A DNA stretch of 64,000 nt from Candidatus Galacturonatibacter soehngenii (GTDB lineage: Bacteria > Bacillota > Clostridia > Lachnospirales > Lachnospiraceae), in contig NZ_WAGX01000008.1 in assembly GCF_008830185.1 (NCBI RefSeq), forward strand, positions 310,001 to 374,000, given 5' to 3'. Positions 1-8,164 of the stretch are shown here, piece after piece. Under the pieces are notes generated by a model. The model did no database searches, was not told the origin of the DNA, and saw only the letters and a list, made by a program, of their open reading frames with translations. Each line of letters starts with the position of its first letter. The stretch's first letter is position 1. The position numbers and the translations under genes are program-made.

Positions 1-2
1 TT

Positions 3-221
3 GAGCAATTAATTCTTGATGGGATAGAAAAGAAAAGTATAGCTGCACCAGTACCAAGCATTCATTTACTAAGTCAATTTATACTTTTTGGCATGAGTGC
101 TATTATACACGACAGAGAAGTAGACTCTATGCAAGAAAAAATCAGGCATATTAACGCACTTCTTTCAAAAGTGTTAGATACAAATATGCGAGAGGTGCAA
201 AATGAGGCTAACAAAAAATAG
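3..221 (+). CDS. C-terminal end of a probable TetR-family regulator (partial)
   Basis: An open frame enters from the left edge and ends at a TAG at 219-221, giving 72 residues. The visible part is mostly helical with a hydrophobic run (HLLSQFILFGMSAII) and a charged C-terminal tail. This resembles the ligand-binding tail of TetR/AcrR regulators, but the DNA-binding domain lies outside the window, so the family call is an inference. It could instead be another all-helical protein. Confidence 0.4.
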   Translation, partial: EQLILDGIEKKSIAAPVPSIHLLSQFILFGMSAIIHDREVDSMQEKIRHINALLSKVLDTNMREVQNEANKK

Positions 222-325
222 ATGTGTTTTCGTATGAATTCCTAGAGCAAATAGTCGATTACAATCATCATTACTAAAATGCATACATAGACGTTTTGTG
301 GTAATGATAAGTGGGAGGTAATATA

Positions 326-1471
326 ATGAATTTTCAAGTAGGGTTTCACAATTTTCATAAGGATACAGCTTTTAATTTTCAACTGAACAGATTTTATTCA
401 TTTGGTTGTTTGGATTATGACGTAGTGGAAGAAATAGGCAAGGAGTTAACAGATTTTGAAAGCTGGTCCAAGGCATTTCTTAGTAGAGCTCAGTCATTTC
501 ATAATAATGGGGATTTGGTCGCCTCGGCTACCTGCCTGCGCGCAGCCATGTTTTTCATGTTGGATGAGGAAGGTGATGTTGATAAGCAATTGCGAAAGTC
601 TAAGATTTATGAGCAATGTATGAACGAATACCAAGCTGCGTATCAAAATGCAGGGCTGGCTTATTGCCATGTTCCTTTTGAAGCAGGTTATTTTCCAGTT
701 CTATATATGTGCCATGCCAATGAGAGCAAAGATAATATCGTTATACATGGAGGATATGATTCCTTTATTCAGGAATTCATTCCACTTATGCAATACATAT
801 ATTCCAATGGATATAATGTTTACATGTTTGAAGGGTTTGGTCAAGGTGAGGTTTTAAATAGATGCGAGATGAAAATGAAACCAGAATGGGAAATCTGTAC
901 GAAAACAATATTGGATTATTTTCAGTTAGAAGAAGTAACTTTAATTGGTATTTCTTTAGGAGGCTATCTGGCAGCGAGAGCAGCTGCTTATGAGAAACGC
1001 ATTAAAAGGGTTGTGTTATATGATTTAATTTATGATTTCTATGGAGCTGTTTTAGATAAAGTCCCAGAGGAATTTAAGAATCTGATTAACAATTTGATGG
1101 AAGTTCCAGATAGTCCGAAGTGGAAAAGCATAGAGGAGTTAATGAAAGCAAATCAGTTTTCACTTTGGTTGTTTCAACAAGGCCGTCATGTTTTTGGCAA
1201 TATTACAACACTTTATGATTATTACAAATGTATTATGCAATACAACACCATTGCACTTTCACCATTGATTTGGCAAGATGTGTTGATTCTTGCGGGTGAG
1301 GAGGATATCTATACTGTTTTTTATGAAAAGCAAAAGAAGGCTTTATCAAACGCGAAATCAGTTAGTGGACGAATCTTTACAAAAGAAGAAAATGCATCGC
1401 ATCATTGTCAAGTTGGAAATGTGCAATTGGCTTTAGATTATATTCTTGCCTGGATAGAATTAAAACTATAA
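326..1471 (+). CDS. alpha/beta-hydrolase family protein
   Basis: A 381-residue protein. The ATG at 326 is preferred over an upstream GTG at 311 because GGGAGGT sits just before it. The nucleophile elbow GISLGG puts the serine at about residue 210, and a histidine pair (AxHHCQVGN) near residue 359 supplies the catalytic His. The N-terminal 130 residues form a helical cap. This is the layout of two-domain FrsA/YqiA-like hydrolases, whose substrates are often unknown; no specific substrate can be named. There is no signal peptide, so it is cytoplasmic. The 3' end is closely repeated at 5982-6047, downstream of a gene block that begins directly after this stop codon. Confidence 0.85.
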   Translation: MNFQVGFHNFHKDTAFNFQLNRFYSFGCLDYDVVEEIGKELTDFESWSKAFLSRAQSFHNNGDLVASATCLRAAMFFMLDEEGDVDKQLRKSKIYEQCMNEYQAAYQNAGLAYCHVPFEAGYFPVLYMCHANESKDNIVIHGGYDSFIQEFIPLMQYIYSNGYNVYMFEGFGQGEVLNRCEMKMKPEWEICTKTILDYFQLEEVTLIGISLGGYLAARAAAYEKRIKRVVLYDLIYDFYGAVLDKVPEEFKNLINNLMEVPDSPKWKSIEELMKANQFSLWLFQQGRHVFGNITTLYDYYKCIMQYNTIALSPLIWQDVLILAGEEDIYTVFYEKQKKALSNAKSVSGRIFTKEENASHHCQVGNVQLALDYILAWIELKL

Positions 1472-1475
1472 TCAC

Positions 1476-1505
1476 TTGACAAACATAGACTCTTATAGTT
1501 ATACT
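1476..1505 (+). promoter_or_regulatory. strong sigma-A promoter before leader peptide
   Basis: TTGACA (1476-1481), an 18-bp spacer and TATACT (1500-1505), starting five bases after the hydrolase stop. It would drive a leader of about 200 nt before the RsgA-like gene. Confidence 0.75.
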
Positions 1506-1560
1506 GAATAAGTAGAGAAAACTTCAATTTGCTTTATTTACGAAAGGAGTTGATTAAATT

Positions 1561-1593
1561 ATGAGAAAAGTAAAAATGGTGATGAATCAATAA
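1561..1593 (+). CDS. 10-residue leader peptide of the RsgA-like gene
   Basis: A tiny frame, MRKVKMVMNQ, with a very good ribosome site (AAAGGAG, 1543-1549). It lies between a strong promoter and a hairpin plus terminator, ahead of a gene for a ribosome-associated GTPase. This is the layout of ribosome-sensed attenuators, where stalling or slowed translation of a short peptide changes the folding of the leader RNA. No homology was used; the call rests on position, ribosome site and downstream structure. Confidence 0.55.
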   Translation: MRKVKMVMNQ

Positions 1594-1605
1594 TTTAATA
1601 ATGAA

Positions 1606-1689
1606 GTATGCAAAAGGAAATGCTTTTGTATACTAGGAAACCCTTTGTAAATACTGTATAAACAGGCTTGCCAATGGGCAAGTTTTTTT
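1606..1689 (+). promoter_or_regulatory. leader RNA attenuator: hairpin plus intrinsic terminator
   Basis: An 11-bp stem at 1606-1616 with 1623-1633 follows the leader peptide. A short CTGT/ACAG stem lies at about 1654-1664. A terminator then follows: CTTGCC (1667-1672), loop AATG, GGCAAG (1677-1682), T7 (1683-1689), only 24 bases before the start of the next gene. A CCCTTTG segment at 1641-1647 could also pair with CAAAAGG in the first stem, giving alternative folds. Read-through would be needed for expression of the RsgA-like gene. Confidence 0.65.
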
Positions 1690-1712
1690 GTACCCAAAAT
1701 TGGAGGAAAATT

Positions 1713-2708
1713 TTGAAAATGAAAGAAAATAAATCACTTATAAAAGCGATTGTAAGTGGAGTTCAAAGAGAGTCATTTGTATTATTATGTGAACAGCAAG
1801 AGATTCAAGCAAAATTAAGAGGAGTGTTCTATAAGGAAAATAGAGTATTCCCAGTTGTAGGTGATAAGGTATTAATAAGTCTCAATGAAAGTGGCGCTTC
1901 TATGATAGAAAGAGTTTTGGACAGAAAAAGTGAGTTTTCTAGAACAGATTTTTCAGGTCATGAAGCAAAATACGTAAAATCAATCAAGGAGCAAGTACTA
2001 GCAGCAAATTTTGACTATGTTTTTATCGTCGATTCACTAAATAAGAACTTTAATCTAAACCGAATCACAAGATACGTAAGTATAACATTAAAAAGTGGAG
2101 CAAAGCCAGTAGTTGTTTTAACAAAAGCAGATTTGTGTGATGATGTACAATGTTATATTAACCAAGTCAAAAGCATAACAGAAAGTCTTGAAGTCTGTGC
2201 GATTAGTGCAATAACGGGAATGGGCATGGATCAACTTGAGCCGTATTTGAAATATGGTATTACAATTGTACTTCTAGGTTCATCGGGAGTGGGGAAATCT
2301 ACTCTTGTCAACGCAATTGTAGGAGAAGATAAAATGAAAGTCAGTGAGATACGTGAAAATGATGCAAAGGGCCGTCATACGACAACACACAGACAGTTAA
2401 TCACGCTTCCTTCAGGTGCTTCAATCATTGACACGCCAGGAATTCGCGAATTGGGTTTATGGGATGCAAGCGAAGGAATAGATGATACATTTTCAGATAT
2501 AACACAAGTTATCAAGAAATGTAAATTCAGAAATTGTACACATGTAACAGAACCTGGTTGCGCTGTAAAAAAGGCGATTGAAAATATGGATATTTCAGAA
2601 GAGCGCTGGAAGTTATATTGCCAATTAAAAGAAGAGAATAAATGGGGGAAGAATAAAGCAGTAGTATCAAAGAACAGTAAAAGAGGGGAAGGAAAAACAT
2701 CATGCTAA
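1713..2708 (+). CDS. rsgA: RsgA-like circularly permuted ribosome-associated GTPase
   Basis: A 331-residue protein with the family order OB fold (about 10-75), permuted GTPase with G4 (TKAD, about 137) ahead of the P-loop GSSGVGKST (189-197) and DTPG, and a zinc knuckle C270-x4-C275-x-H277-x5-C283. RsgA/YloQ proteins bind the 30S subunit late in assembly. A TTG start at 1713 has GGAGG six bases upstream; an ATG at 1719 is the alternative. The stop overlaps the next gene by 7 bp, so the two are translationally coupled. It is not beside the usual core neighbours (protein kinase, phosphatase, rpe), and its leader has an attenuator, so it may be an accessory paralogue rather than the housekeeping copy. 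Confidence 0.88.
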   Translation: MKMKENKSLIKAIVSGVQRESFVLLCEQQEIQAKLRGVFYKENRVFPVVGDKVLISLNESGASMIERVLDRKSEFSRTDFSGHEAKYVKSIKEQVLAANFDYVFIVDSLNKNFNLNRITRYVSITLKSGAKPVVVLTKADLCDDVQCYINQVKSITESLEVCAISAITGMGMDQLEPYLKYGITIVLLGSSGVGKSTLVNAIVGEDKMKVSEIRENDAKGRHTTTHRQLITLPSGASIIDTPGIRELGLWDASEGIDDTFSDITQVIKKCKFRNCTHVTEPGCAVKKAIENMDISEERWKLYCQLKEENKWGKNKAVVSKNSKRGEGKTSC

Positions 2709-3676
2709 AATTAAAATATTTGTTTGAAAACTTTGAATTAGCAAAGGAAGCCTTAAAAAATTGGAACCATGATGCGGATACCTTAGACGAAATGTTATCC
2801 TATTATCGTATTTCATCGAATGCAATATATCCATTTCGCTATAATGGGCAAATCTGTTTTCTTCGCCTTTCCCCAACGGATGAAAAGTTAAAGAAAAATA
2901 TTCTAGGTGAAATGGAGTTTATTGAATACCTTGGACAACACAGTTATCCTGTTTTAAGGCCAATACGAACTCGTTGTGGAGAAAATGTAATTATAATAGA
3001 TACAAAGTGGGGAAAATATTACGCGTGTGCTTTTTATAGAGTAGCAGGAAATCAGATTAACACTACAGATATGTCACACGAGATTATGTATGCCTATGGA
3101 AAGGCTTTGGGGAAATTGCATGCCTTGTCAACAAATTATAAACCAAGTACTAAAAAATGGACACACAACGAAGTTTTGGAATGGATCGAGGAAGTAATAA
3201 TAGAATACAATGCTCCCTCTTACGTTTTACATGAATTGAAAGAGGTAAAAAGACAGCTTGCAAATCTTTTGCAACAAGCAGATAATTATGGTCTCGTTCA
3301 TTATGATTTTGAAATGGATAATGTATTTTATGATGAGAAAACAAAGTCATGTTCGGTAATTGATTTTGATGATGGCATGTATCACTGGTTTGCACTTGAT
3401 GTAGAACAAGTTCTTTTCTCACTTAGGGACGAACTTGATGGCACAATTCTTAAATGTGCAGAGGAAGCGTTCATTGACGGTTATAAAAGCGAGTATGATT
3501 ATTCAGAGGAAAGCCAAAATTCTCGTCCACTCATACGCAGATTTACCAATCTTTTTAGCTATGCAAGATTGATTCGATGTGTGGCAGAGACGTTTGATGA
3601 CGAGCCAGAGTGGATGTCGGAGCTGAGAAAAAAACTAGATGACTGTATTAAAGAATTGGAAAGTGCTATGAACTGA
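2702..3676 (+). CDS. APH/ChoK-family small-molecule kinase
   Basis: A 324-residue protein with the aminoglycoside phosphotransferase fold (PF01636-type). The catalytic loop reads HYDFEMDN (H200, D202, N207), followed by IDFDD (D221) for metal binding. The N-lobe carries the FLRLSPTDEK strand with a likely ATP-binding lysine. Family members phosphorylate aminoglycosides, homoserine, choline or other hydroxylated molecules; the substrate here is not clear. It starts inside the end of the RsgA-like gene, so it shares its promoter and attenuator. That pairing makes an antibiotic-modifying or ribosome-related role worth considering, but this is inference. Confidence 0.8.
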   Translation: MLKLKYLFENFELAKEALKNWNHDADTLDEMLSYYRISSNAIYPFRYNGQICFLRLSPTDEKLKKNILGEMEFIEYLGQHSYPVLRPIRTRCGENVIIIDTKWGKYYACAFYRVAGNQINTTDMSHEIMYAYGKALGKLHALSTNYKPSTKKWTHNEVLEWIEEVIIEYNAPSYVLHELKEVKRQLANLLQQADNYGLVHYDFEMDNVFYDEKTKSCSVIDFDDGMYHWFALDVEQVLFSLRDELDGTILKCAEEAFIDGYKSEYDYSEESQNSRPLIRRFTNLFSYARLIRCVAETFDDEPEWMSELRKKLDDCIKELESAMN

Positions 3677-3845
3677 CTTTTTTAATATAAGAAATATCCG
3701 CTTAAATGTTAGTGCCTTATGGTACTACAAGCCGAGAAATAGAAAAAAATTCTTATGAACTTAGAAATAGTAAAATATATAAAATTAGTAAGTATTAAGA
3801 ACAAATTATTGAGCAAAAAAGCCCATATTTTGCTATACATTTTAT

Positions 3846-3873
3846 TTGACAAATCATTTCAATTTGATATAAT
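3846..3873 (+). promoter_or_regulatory. promoter of the T-box leader
   Basis: TTGACA (3846-3851), a 16-bp spacer and TATAAT (3868-3873), upstream of the T-box leader of the threonyl-tRNA synthetase gene. Confidence 0.7.
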
Positions 3874-3879
3874 CAACTG

Positions 3880-4148
3880 TAATAACATAAGAAAAGCAAA
3901 GACGGAAAAAGTAATTTATTGGAACCATGCAGAGAGAAAAACATTTGGTGAAAGTTTTTCATGAGGGAAAATAAATGAAAACCATTCCAGAGCTGTAATG
4001 CTGAATTAAGTAAGTGTTACCGTATGACTGCGTTAAAGTATAGGATTTGTTAGAATCTGAAGTGAAAAGTTAAGGTGGAACCGTGCATTAGAATTTATGC
4101 ACCCTTAAATTAATGGTAATATGCCATTGATTTTTGGGTGCTTTTCTT
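3880..4148 (+). promoter_or_regulatory. T-box riboswitch (tRNA-Thr sensing)
   Basis: The leader contains the hallmark T-box sequence AGGTGGAACCGTGC (4073-4086), whose TGGA pairs with the NCCA end of uncharged tRNA and implies a U discriminator base. Stem I lies upstream with purine-rich GAGAGAAA and GGTGAAAG elements. An ACC triplet at 4019-4021 is a plausible threonine specifier codon. A terminator follows: GCACCC (4099-4104) with GGGTGC (4136-4141), extended by a TAAATTAATGG/CCATTGATTT arm, then TTTTCTT. Uncharged tRNA-Thr would favour the antiterminator and allow synthetase expression. Confidence 0.88.
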
Positions 4149-4202
4149 ATGTTGAAATTTATTAAATGTCGTAAAGGCATATTTTGAAAGGAGAACATAA
4201 GA

Positions 4203-5960
4203 GTGAAAGTTAGTATGAAAGATGGAACGGTAAAAGAGTTTAAATTTGAAGATACGTTGGGGAAAGAGGCATTTTGGCACACAGCTTCACATGTTCTAGC
4301 ACAGGCGGTTAAGCGTATTTATCCTACAGCAAAATGTGCAATTGGACCAGCAATTAGAGATGGATTTTATTATGATTTTGAATTTGACTTTATTTTTTCG
4401 AATGAACATCTGAAAAAAATAGAAGATGAAATGAAGAAAGTGGTAAAGGAGAACTTGGTATTGCGAAGATTTGAATTGTGCAGGGATGAAGCAATATCAC
4501 TGATGTCAGAGAAAAATGAACCGTATAAAATCATATTAATAAATGATTTACCAATTGGAGAAAAAATCAGTTTCTATGAGCAAGGTGAATATGTTGATTT
4601 GTGTGCAGGACCTCATATTACTAATACAAACCTGATAAAGTCATTTAAATTAACGACAATAGCAGGTGCTTATTGGAGGGGGAATGAACAAAACAAAATG
4701 CTCACAAGAATCTATGGTGTCGCATTTCCTAAAAGTAATCTACTAGAAGAATATCTTGAGTTGCAGGAAGAAATAAAAAGAAGAGATCATAGAAGACTGG
4801 GGAAGGATTTGGGTCTATTTACACTATTTGAGGAAGGTCCTGGATTCCCGTTTTTTCTTCCAAAGGGAATGATACTAAAGAACTTATTGATAAATTATTG
4901 GCGAGGGATTCACGAACGTGAAGGATATCATGAAATATCTACTCCGATTATACTCAATCGAGATTTGTGGCAAACATCCGGACATTGGGACCACTATCGC
5001 GAAAACATGTATACTACAGTTATTGATGATATGGATTATGCTATTAAGCCCATGAACTGCCCAGGGGGGATGCTTGTATATAAGCAAAAGCCACATTCAT
5101 ACCGTGAGTTACCATTAAGAGTAGGGGAACTAGGTTTAGTTCATCGAAATGAAAAATCAGGTACGCTACATGGATTAATGAGAGTACGATGTTTTACGCA
5201 GGATGACGCACATATTTTTATGACACAGGAGCAAGTCACTGAAGAAACAGTGGGGGTAATTAGTTTGATTGATGAGGTGTATACAAAATTTGGATTTAAA
5301 TATTCTATGGAATTATCTACTAGACCAGAAAATAGTATTGGCAGTGATGAAGATTGGGAATTAGCAACGGAGAGTCTAAAAACAGCATTGGAAGTAACAG
5401 AGAAAAAGTATGTAATAAATGAGGGTGATGGAGCATTCTATGGTCCAAAAATTGATTTTCATTTAGAGGATTCAATGGGAAGAACATGGCAGTGCGGAAC
5501 CATTCAATTGGATTTTCAATTACCATTTAGGTTCAAAGCAGAGTATATAGGCGCTGATGGTGAAAGTCATAGACCTATTATGATTCATAGAACAGTTTTT
5601 GGATCGATAGAAAGATTTATTGGAATTTTAATAGAGCATTACGTAGGAAAGTTTCCTCTGTGGCTAGCTCCAGTTCAAGTGAAAATTTTACCGATTTCCG
5701 ACCGCTTTATTTCATATGGCAAAGAGGTAATAAATGTACTAGAAGAATTGGGAATTCGTTGTGAAATGGATTCTAGAACCGAGAAAATAGGCTATAAGAT
5801 CCGTGAAGCACAATTAGATCAAGTTCCATATATGATTGTTGTTGGACAAAAAGAAATAGAAAATAGGGTATTGTCAGTCAGAAAAAGAGATATAGGAGAT
5901 ATGGGAAGCATTGAAATGAGTGAATTTATCACTAGATTGAAAAGGGAAATGGAGGAGTGA
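4203..5960 (+). CDS. thrS: threonyl-tRNA synthetase lacking the TGS domain
   Basis: A 585-residue class II synthetase. The editing domain keeps its HxxxH (H26, H30) and the DLCAGPH cysteine (C134). The catalytic core keeps motif 2 (VHRNE), the zinc ligands C286 (MNCPGG) and H462 (MIHRTVFGSIERF), and the anticodon domain. These landmarks fall about 48 residues earlier than in the usual ~640-residue enzyme: the N-terminal TGS domain is gone, leaving only a TGS-like first strand (MKVSMKDGTVKEF). GTG at 4203 has AAAGGAG nine bases upstream. All aminoacylation and editing residues I can check are present, so it should be active. Probably a second, conditionally expressed ThrRS. Confidence 0.92.
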   Translation: MKVSMKDGTVKEFKFEDTLGKEAFWHTASHVLAQAVKRIYPTAKCAIGPAIRDGFYYDFEFDFIFSNEHLKKIEDEMKKVVKENLVLRRFELCRDEAISLMSEKNEPYKIILINDLPIGEKISFYEQGEYVDLCAGPHITNTNLIKSFKLTTIAGAYWRGNEQNKMLTRIYGVAFPKSNLLEEYLELQEEIKRRDHRRLGKDLGLFTLFEEGPGFPFFLPKGMILKNLLINYWRGIHEREGYHEISTPIILNRDLWQTSGHWDHYRENMYTTVIDDMDYAIKPMNCPGGMLVYKQKPHSYRELPLRVGELGLVHRNEKSGTLHGLMRVRCFTQDDAHIFMTQEQVTEETVGVISLIDEVYTKFGFKYSMELSTRPENSIGSDEDWELATESLKTALEVTEKKYVINEGDGAFYGPKIDFHLEDSMGRTWQCGTIQLDFQLPFRFKAEYIGADGESHRPIMIHRTVFGSIERFIGILIEHYVGKFPLWLAPVQVKILPISDRFISYGKEVINVLEELGIRCEMDSRTEKIGYKIREAQLDQVPYMIVVGQKEIENRVLSVRKRDIGDMGSIEMSEFITRLKREMEE

Positions 5961-5963
5961 AAT

Positions 5964-6101
5964 GAAGGCTACAAGTTCTTCGAAGAAAAAGCATTTCATC
6001 ACTGTCAAGTTGGAAATTTGCAATTGGCTTTAGACTATATTCTTGCCAGAATTGATTCAAAAAGAAAGCTTAATACCGAAAGGAAAGCGACTAATGTATA
6101 A
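5964..6101 (+). pseudogene. 3' remnant of a second alpha/beta-hydrolase gene
   Basis: The frame starting at 5964 reads EGYKFFEEKAFHHCQVGN and continues with LQLALDYILARI, then a short unrelated tail to a TAA at 6099. It matches the C-terminus of the hydrolase at 326-1471. In DNA, 5982-6047 aligns without gaps to 1385-1450, with six mismatches in 66 bases by hand count. No start codon or upstream body remains, so this is a gene fragment that begins right after the thrS stop. Confidence 0.75.
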
Positions 6102-6249
6102 TAATAGTCAAAACAAGCACATGATTACTGATTATTATGCATTATAAGTATAATTTGATTGAGAATTGTAGAATTTTGTGTTAAAATGATGGTGAAGTTG
6201 GAACATGGAGAGGATTAACGCAATATATAATGTTAAGGAGGAAAACAAT

Positions 6250-6813
6250 ATGAGAAGTATTGCTACATTTGATCTTCAGTATGCACACAGATTCTATGGG
6301 TTTCAGGGAGAGGCACAGTATTTACATGGCCATACAGGTATTTTGACAATTGAGGTTGAAGACACGGTGAACCCAGGGGTAAATATGGTTTATCCTTGCA
6401 ATGAAATCCAGAAAGTAGCTTGGAGTATTTTGCAGAACTTTGACCATGCTCTAGTTTTGAGAGAGGATGATCCTTTACTTCCAGCTATCTTAGAGGTTTA
6501 TGAAAAGCAGGGGATTAAGGATGGAGCGCCTCAAAATAAAATGAAAGGTGAAGCTTTTAAGACAGAACTTGCAACTGCCTATCCAGATTGTCGACTAGTC
6601 GTTACAAAAGAGACAATGACAGTTGAAGGCATGATTAAGATTGTTTATAGTCTTCTAAAGGACAAACTTAACATTGCCAAGCTTACATTTACTAGTGGTG
6701 TAAATGCAGCGACACAAGAATTTGAGACACAGGGAACAAAGGAACGTTGCCCATTATGCGGTGTTGAGATAGGCGAAAGTGGCACATGTCCTAAGTGTGG
6801 ATATAAGAAATAA
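6250..6813 (+). CDS. QueD/6-pyruvoyl-tetrahydropterin synthase-like protein with zinc ribbon
   Basis: A 187-residue protein. The start at 6250 follows AAGGAGGAAAACAAT; an upstream in-frame ATG at 6205 lacks a good ribosome site. The T-fold zinc ligands are H13, H26 and H28 (YLHGH), and the conserved FDHALVL segment is present. The catalytic cysteine that normally lies a few residues before HGH is missing (GEAQYLHGH). A C-terminal ribbon, C167-x2-C170 and C180-x2-C183, is not part of standard QueD. It may be a divergent pterin or deazaguanine enzyme or a protein with a changed reaction. No other queuosine genes are nearby. Confidence 0.75.
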   Translation: MRSIATFDLQYAHRFYGFQGEAQYLHGHTGILTIEVEDTVNPGVNMVYPCNEIQKVAWSILQNFDHALVLREDDPLLPAILEVYEKQGIKDGAPQNKMKGEAFKTELATAYPDCRLVVTKETMTVEGMIKIVYSLLKDKLNIAKLTFTSGVNAATQEFETQGTKERCPLCGVEIGESGTCPKCGYKK

Positions 6814-6863
6814 CCTTTAATACAGATAGCCTTACTGTACTAAATTTAATAAAATATACTTAA

Positions 6864-6903
6864 GGGGCTGTCGCACTAAGGAATTAGTGCGCGGCTCCTC
6901 TTC
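6864..6903 (+). terminator. degenerate GC-rich hairpin after the QueD-like gene
   Basis: CGCACTAA and TTAGTGCG form an 8-bp stem around GGAA, with weaker pairing outside. The T content after it is poor (CTCCTCTTCT). It could be a weak terminator or a decayed insertion-sequence end; neither is proved. Confidence 0.4.
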
Positions 6904-6990
6904 TGTGAAAAAACTAACTGTGATAAATATATATTTAAAAAGCAGCAATAAAATACAATTTGATTCTCTATTAATTTTTAAAACTTTTTA

Positions 6991-7021
6991 TTGACCATCA
7001 CGCCCCGTGATAGTGTATGAT
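6991..7021 (+). promoter_or_regulatory. MerR-type promoter and operator (19-bp spacer)
   Basis: TTGACC (6991-6996) and TATGAT (7016-7021) are separated by 19 bp rather than 17. The spacer holds the perfect dyad ATCACG-CCC-CGTGAT (6997-7011). This is the signature of promoters untwisted by MerR-family activators, here most likely autoactivation of the gene that follows. Confidence 0.85.
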
Positions 7022-7092
7022 GAAAGAAAGATAAGTTTATAAATGAGCCGGCAACATTACAAACTTTCTTTCAACAAAGGGGGTAAATTGTC

Positions 7093-7980
7093 ATGAAAAC
7101 AGTAAAGCAGGTAGCACAGTTAACTGGGATAAGTGTTCGAACCCTGCAATATTACGATGAAATTGGTGTATTTAAACCTACAAAAACCAGTGAATCAGGC
7201 TATCGATTATATGATGATGAGGCACTAAAAGTACTACAACAAATTTTGTTTTTTAAAGAGTTGGATTTTAAGTTATGTGACATTAAAAAAATAATGGAAG
7301 ATCCTAATTTTGATAAAATCAATGCGTTTAAGAAACAAAAAGAATTGTTAAAGGCAAAATGCGATCATATCAATGGATTGATTCATCTGTTAGAAAAGTT
7401 GGAAAAAGGAGAAAATTGTATGAGCTTTAAAGAATTTGATATGAGTGATTATATTGAAGCATTAGAAAACTTTAAAAATATGAATGAAGAAGAAGTGATT
7501 AAAAATTGGGGAAGCGTAGATGCCTTTGAAGAATTTGTTAGTATTATTAAGGATAAAGAATCCGCTATTGCTAAAATGGCAATTAAGCAATATGGAAGTA
7601 TTGGAAAATATACAGAGGCCATGAAAGACAATCTAGCACATTTCTCTGAAACGGTAGAACAAATTGAGCATGCCAAAGAAAAAGGTGTTGCATACCTAGA
7701 AAAAAGCAAAGAATTGACAGAGAAATTGGTAGAAGATCTTACTGTTTCAGTGGAATCACCAAACATACAAAACATCGTTCATGAACTAGTGAAAATGGGG
7801 GAAGACATTATGCAAGGAATGAATATAGGTGAAAATTACTGGGGGTTGGTTATCGAAGGTTTTTTAAGTGAACCAAGTTTAGTCGAAGCAAATGATCGAC
7901 TGTATGGGAAAGGAGCCTCAAATTTCATAGGTAGAGCGTACCAATACTATTTTAGCCATTTGAATGCCTTAGAATCATAA
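7093..7980 (+). CDS. MerR-family regulator with TipAS-type sensor domain
   Basis: A 295-residue protein. The N-terminus is a MerR winged helix (TVKQVAQLTGISVRTLQYYD, residues 3-22) followed by a dimerisation helix to about residue 115. The C-terminal half (about 140-290) is the all-helical TipAS antibiotic-recognition domain, with its typical repeated acidic and aromatic helices. TipA-like proteins bind thiopeptides or other hydrophobic drugs and activate efflux or resistance genes. The promoter has a 19-bp spacer with a dyad, consistent with autoactivation. No transporter follows directly; a hairpin terminator lies after the gene. Confidence 0.88.
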   Translation: MKTVKQVAQLTGISVRTLQYYDEIGVFKPTKTSESGYRLYDDEALKVLQQILFFKELDFKLCDIKKIMEDPNFDKINAFKKQKELLKAKCDHINGLIHLLEKLEKGENCMSFKEFDMSDYIEALENFKNMNEEEVIKNWGSVDAFEEFVSIIKDKESAIAKMAIKQYGSIGKYTEAMKDNLAHFSETVEQIEHAKEKGVAYLEKSKELTEKLVEDLTVSVESPNIQNIVHELVKMGEDIMQGMNIGENYWGLVIEGFLSEPSLVEANDRLYGKGASNFIGRAYQYYFSHLNALES

Positions 7981-8025
7981 GGAATAGAAAAAGAATAAAT
8001 ACATTGGCTAAGCATTTTACAAGAA

Positions 8026-8071
8026 GGATGTTACAAAATCACCAAGGTGATAAAGTAGCATCTTTTTTGAT
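8026..8071 (+). terminator. intrinsic terminator
   Basis: GATGTTAC and GTAGCATC pair, with an inner TCACC/GGTGA stem, followed by TTTTTT. It ends the MerR-TipAS transcript. Confidence 0.75.
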
Positions 8072-8164
8072 TGATAGATTGCAATAAATATATATTTTAA
8101 AAGCAACAGTGAAATAGTATAATGGAATAAAAAGGAAGATACATAATTATGAAAAGAGGGTATT

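Noticed and set aside
3755-3964. 69-codon frame upstream of thrS
   Set aside because: It lies across the promoter and stem I of the T-box leader and has no ribosome site.
6864-6903. Insertion-sequence end
   Set aside because: GGGGCTGTCGCA resembles some clostridial element tips, but there is no matching partner end or transposase nearby.
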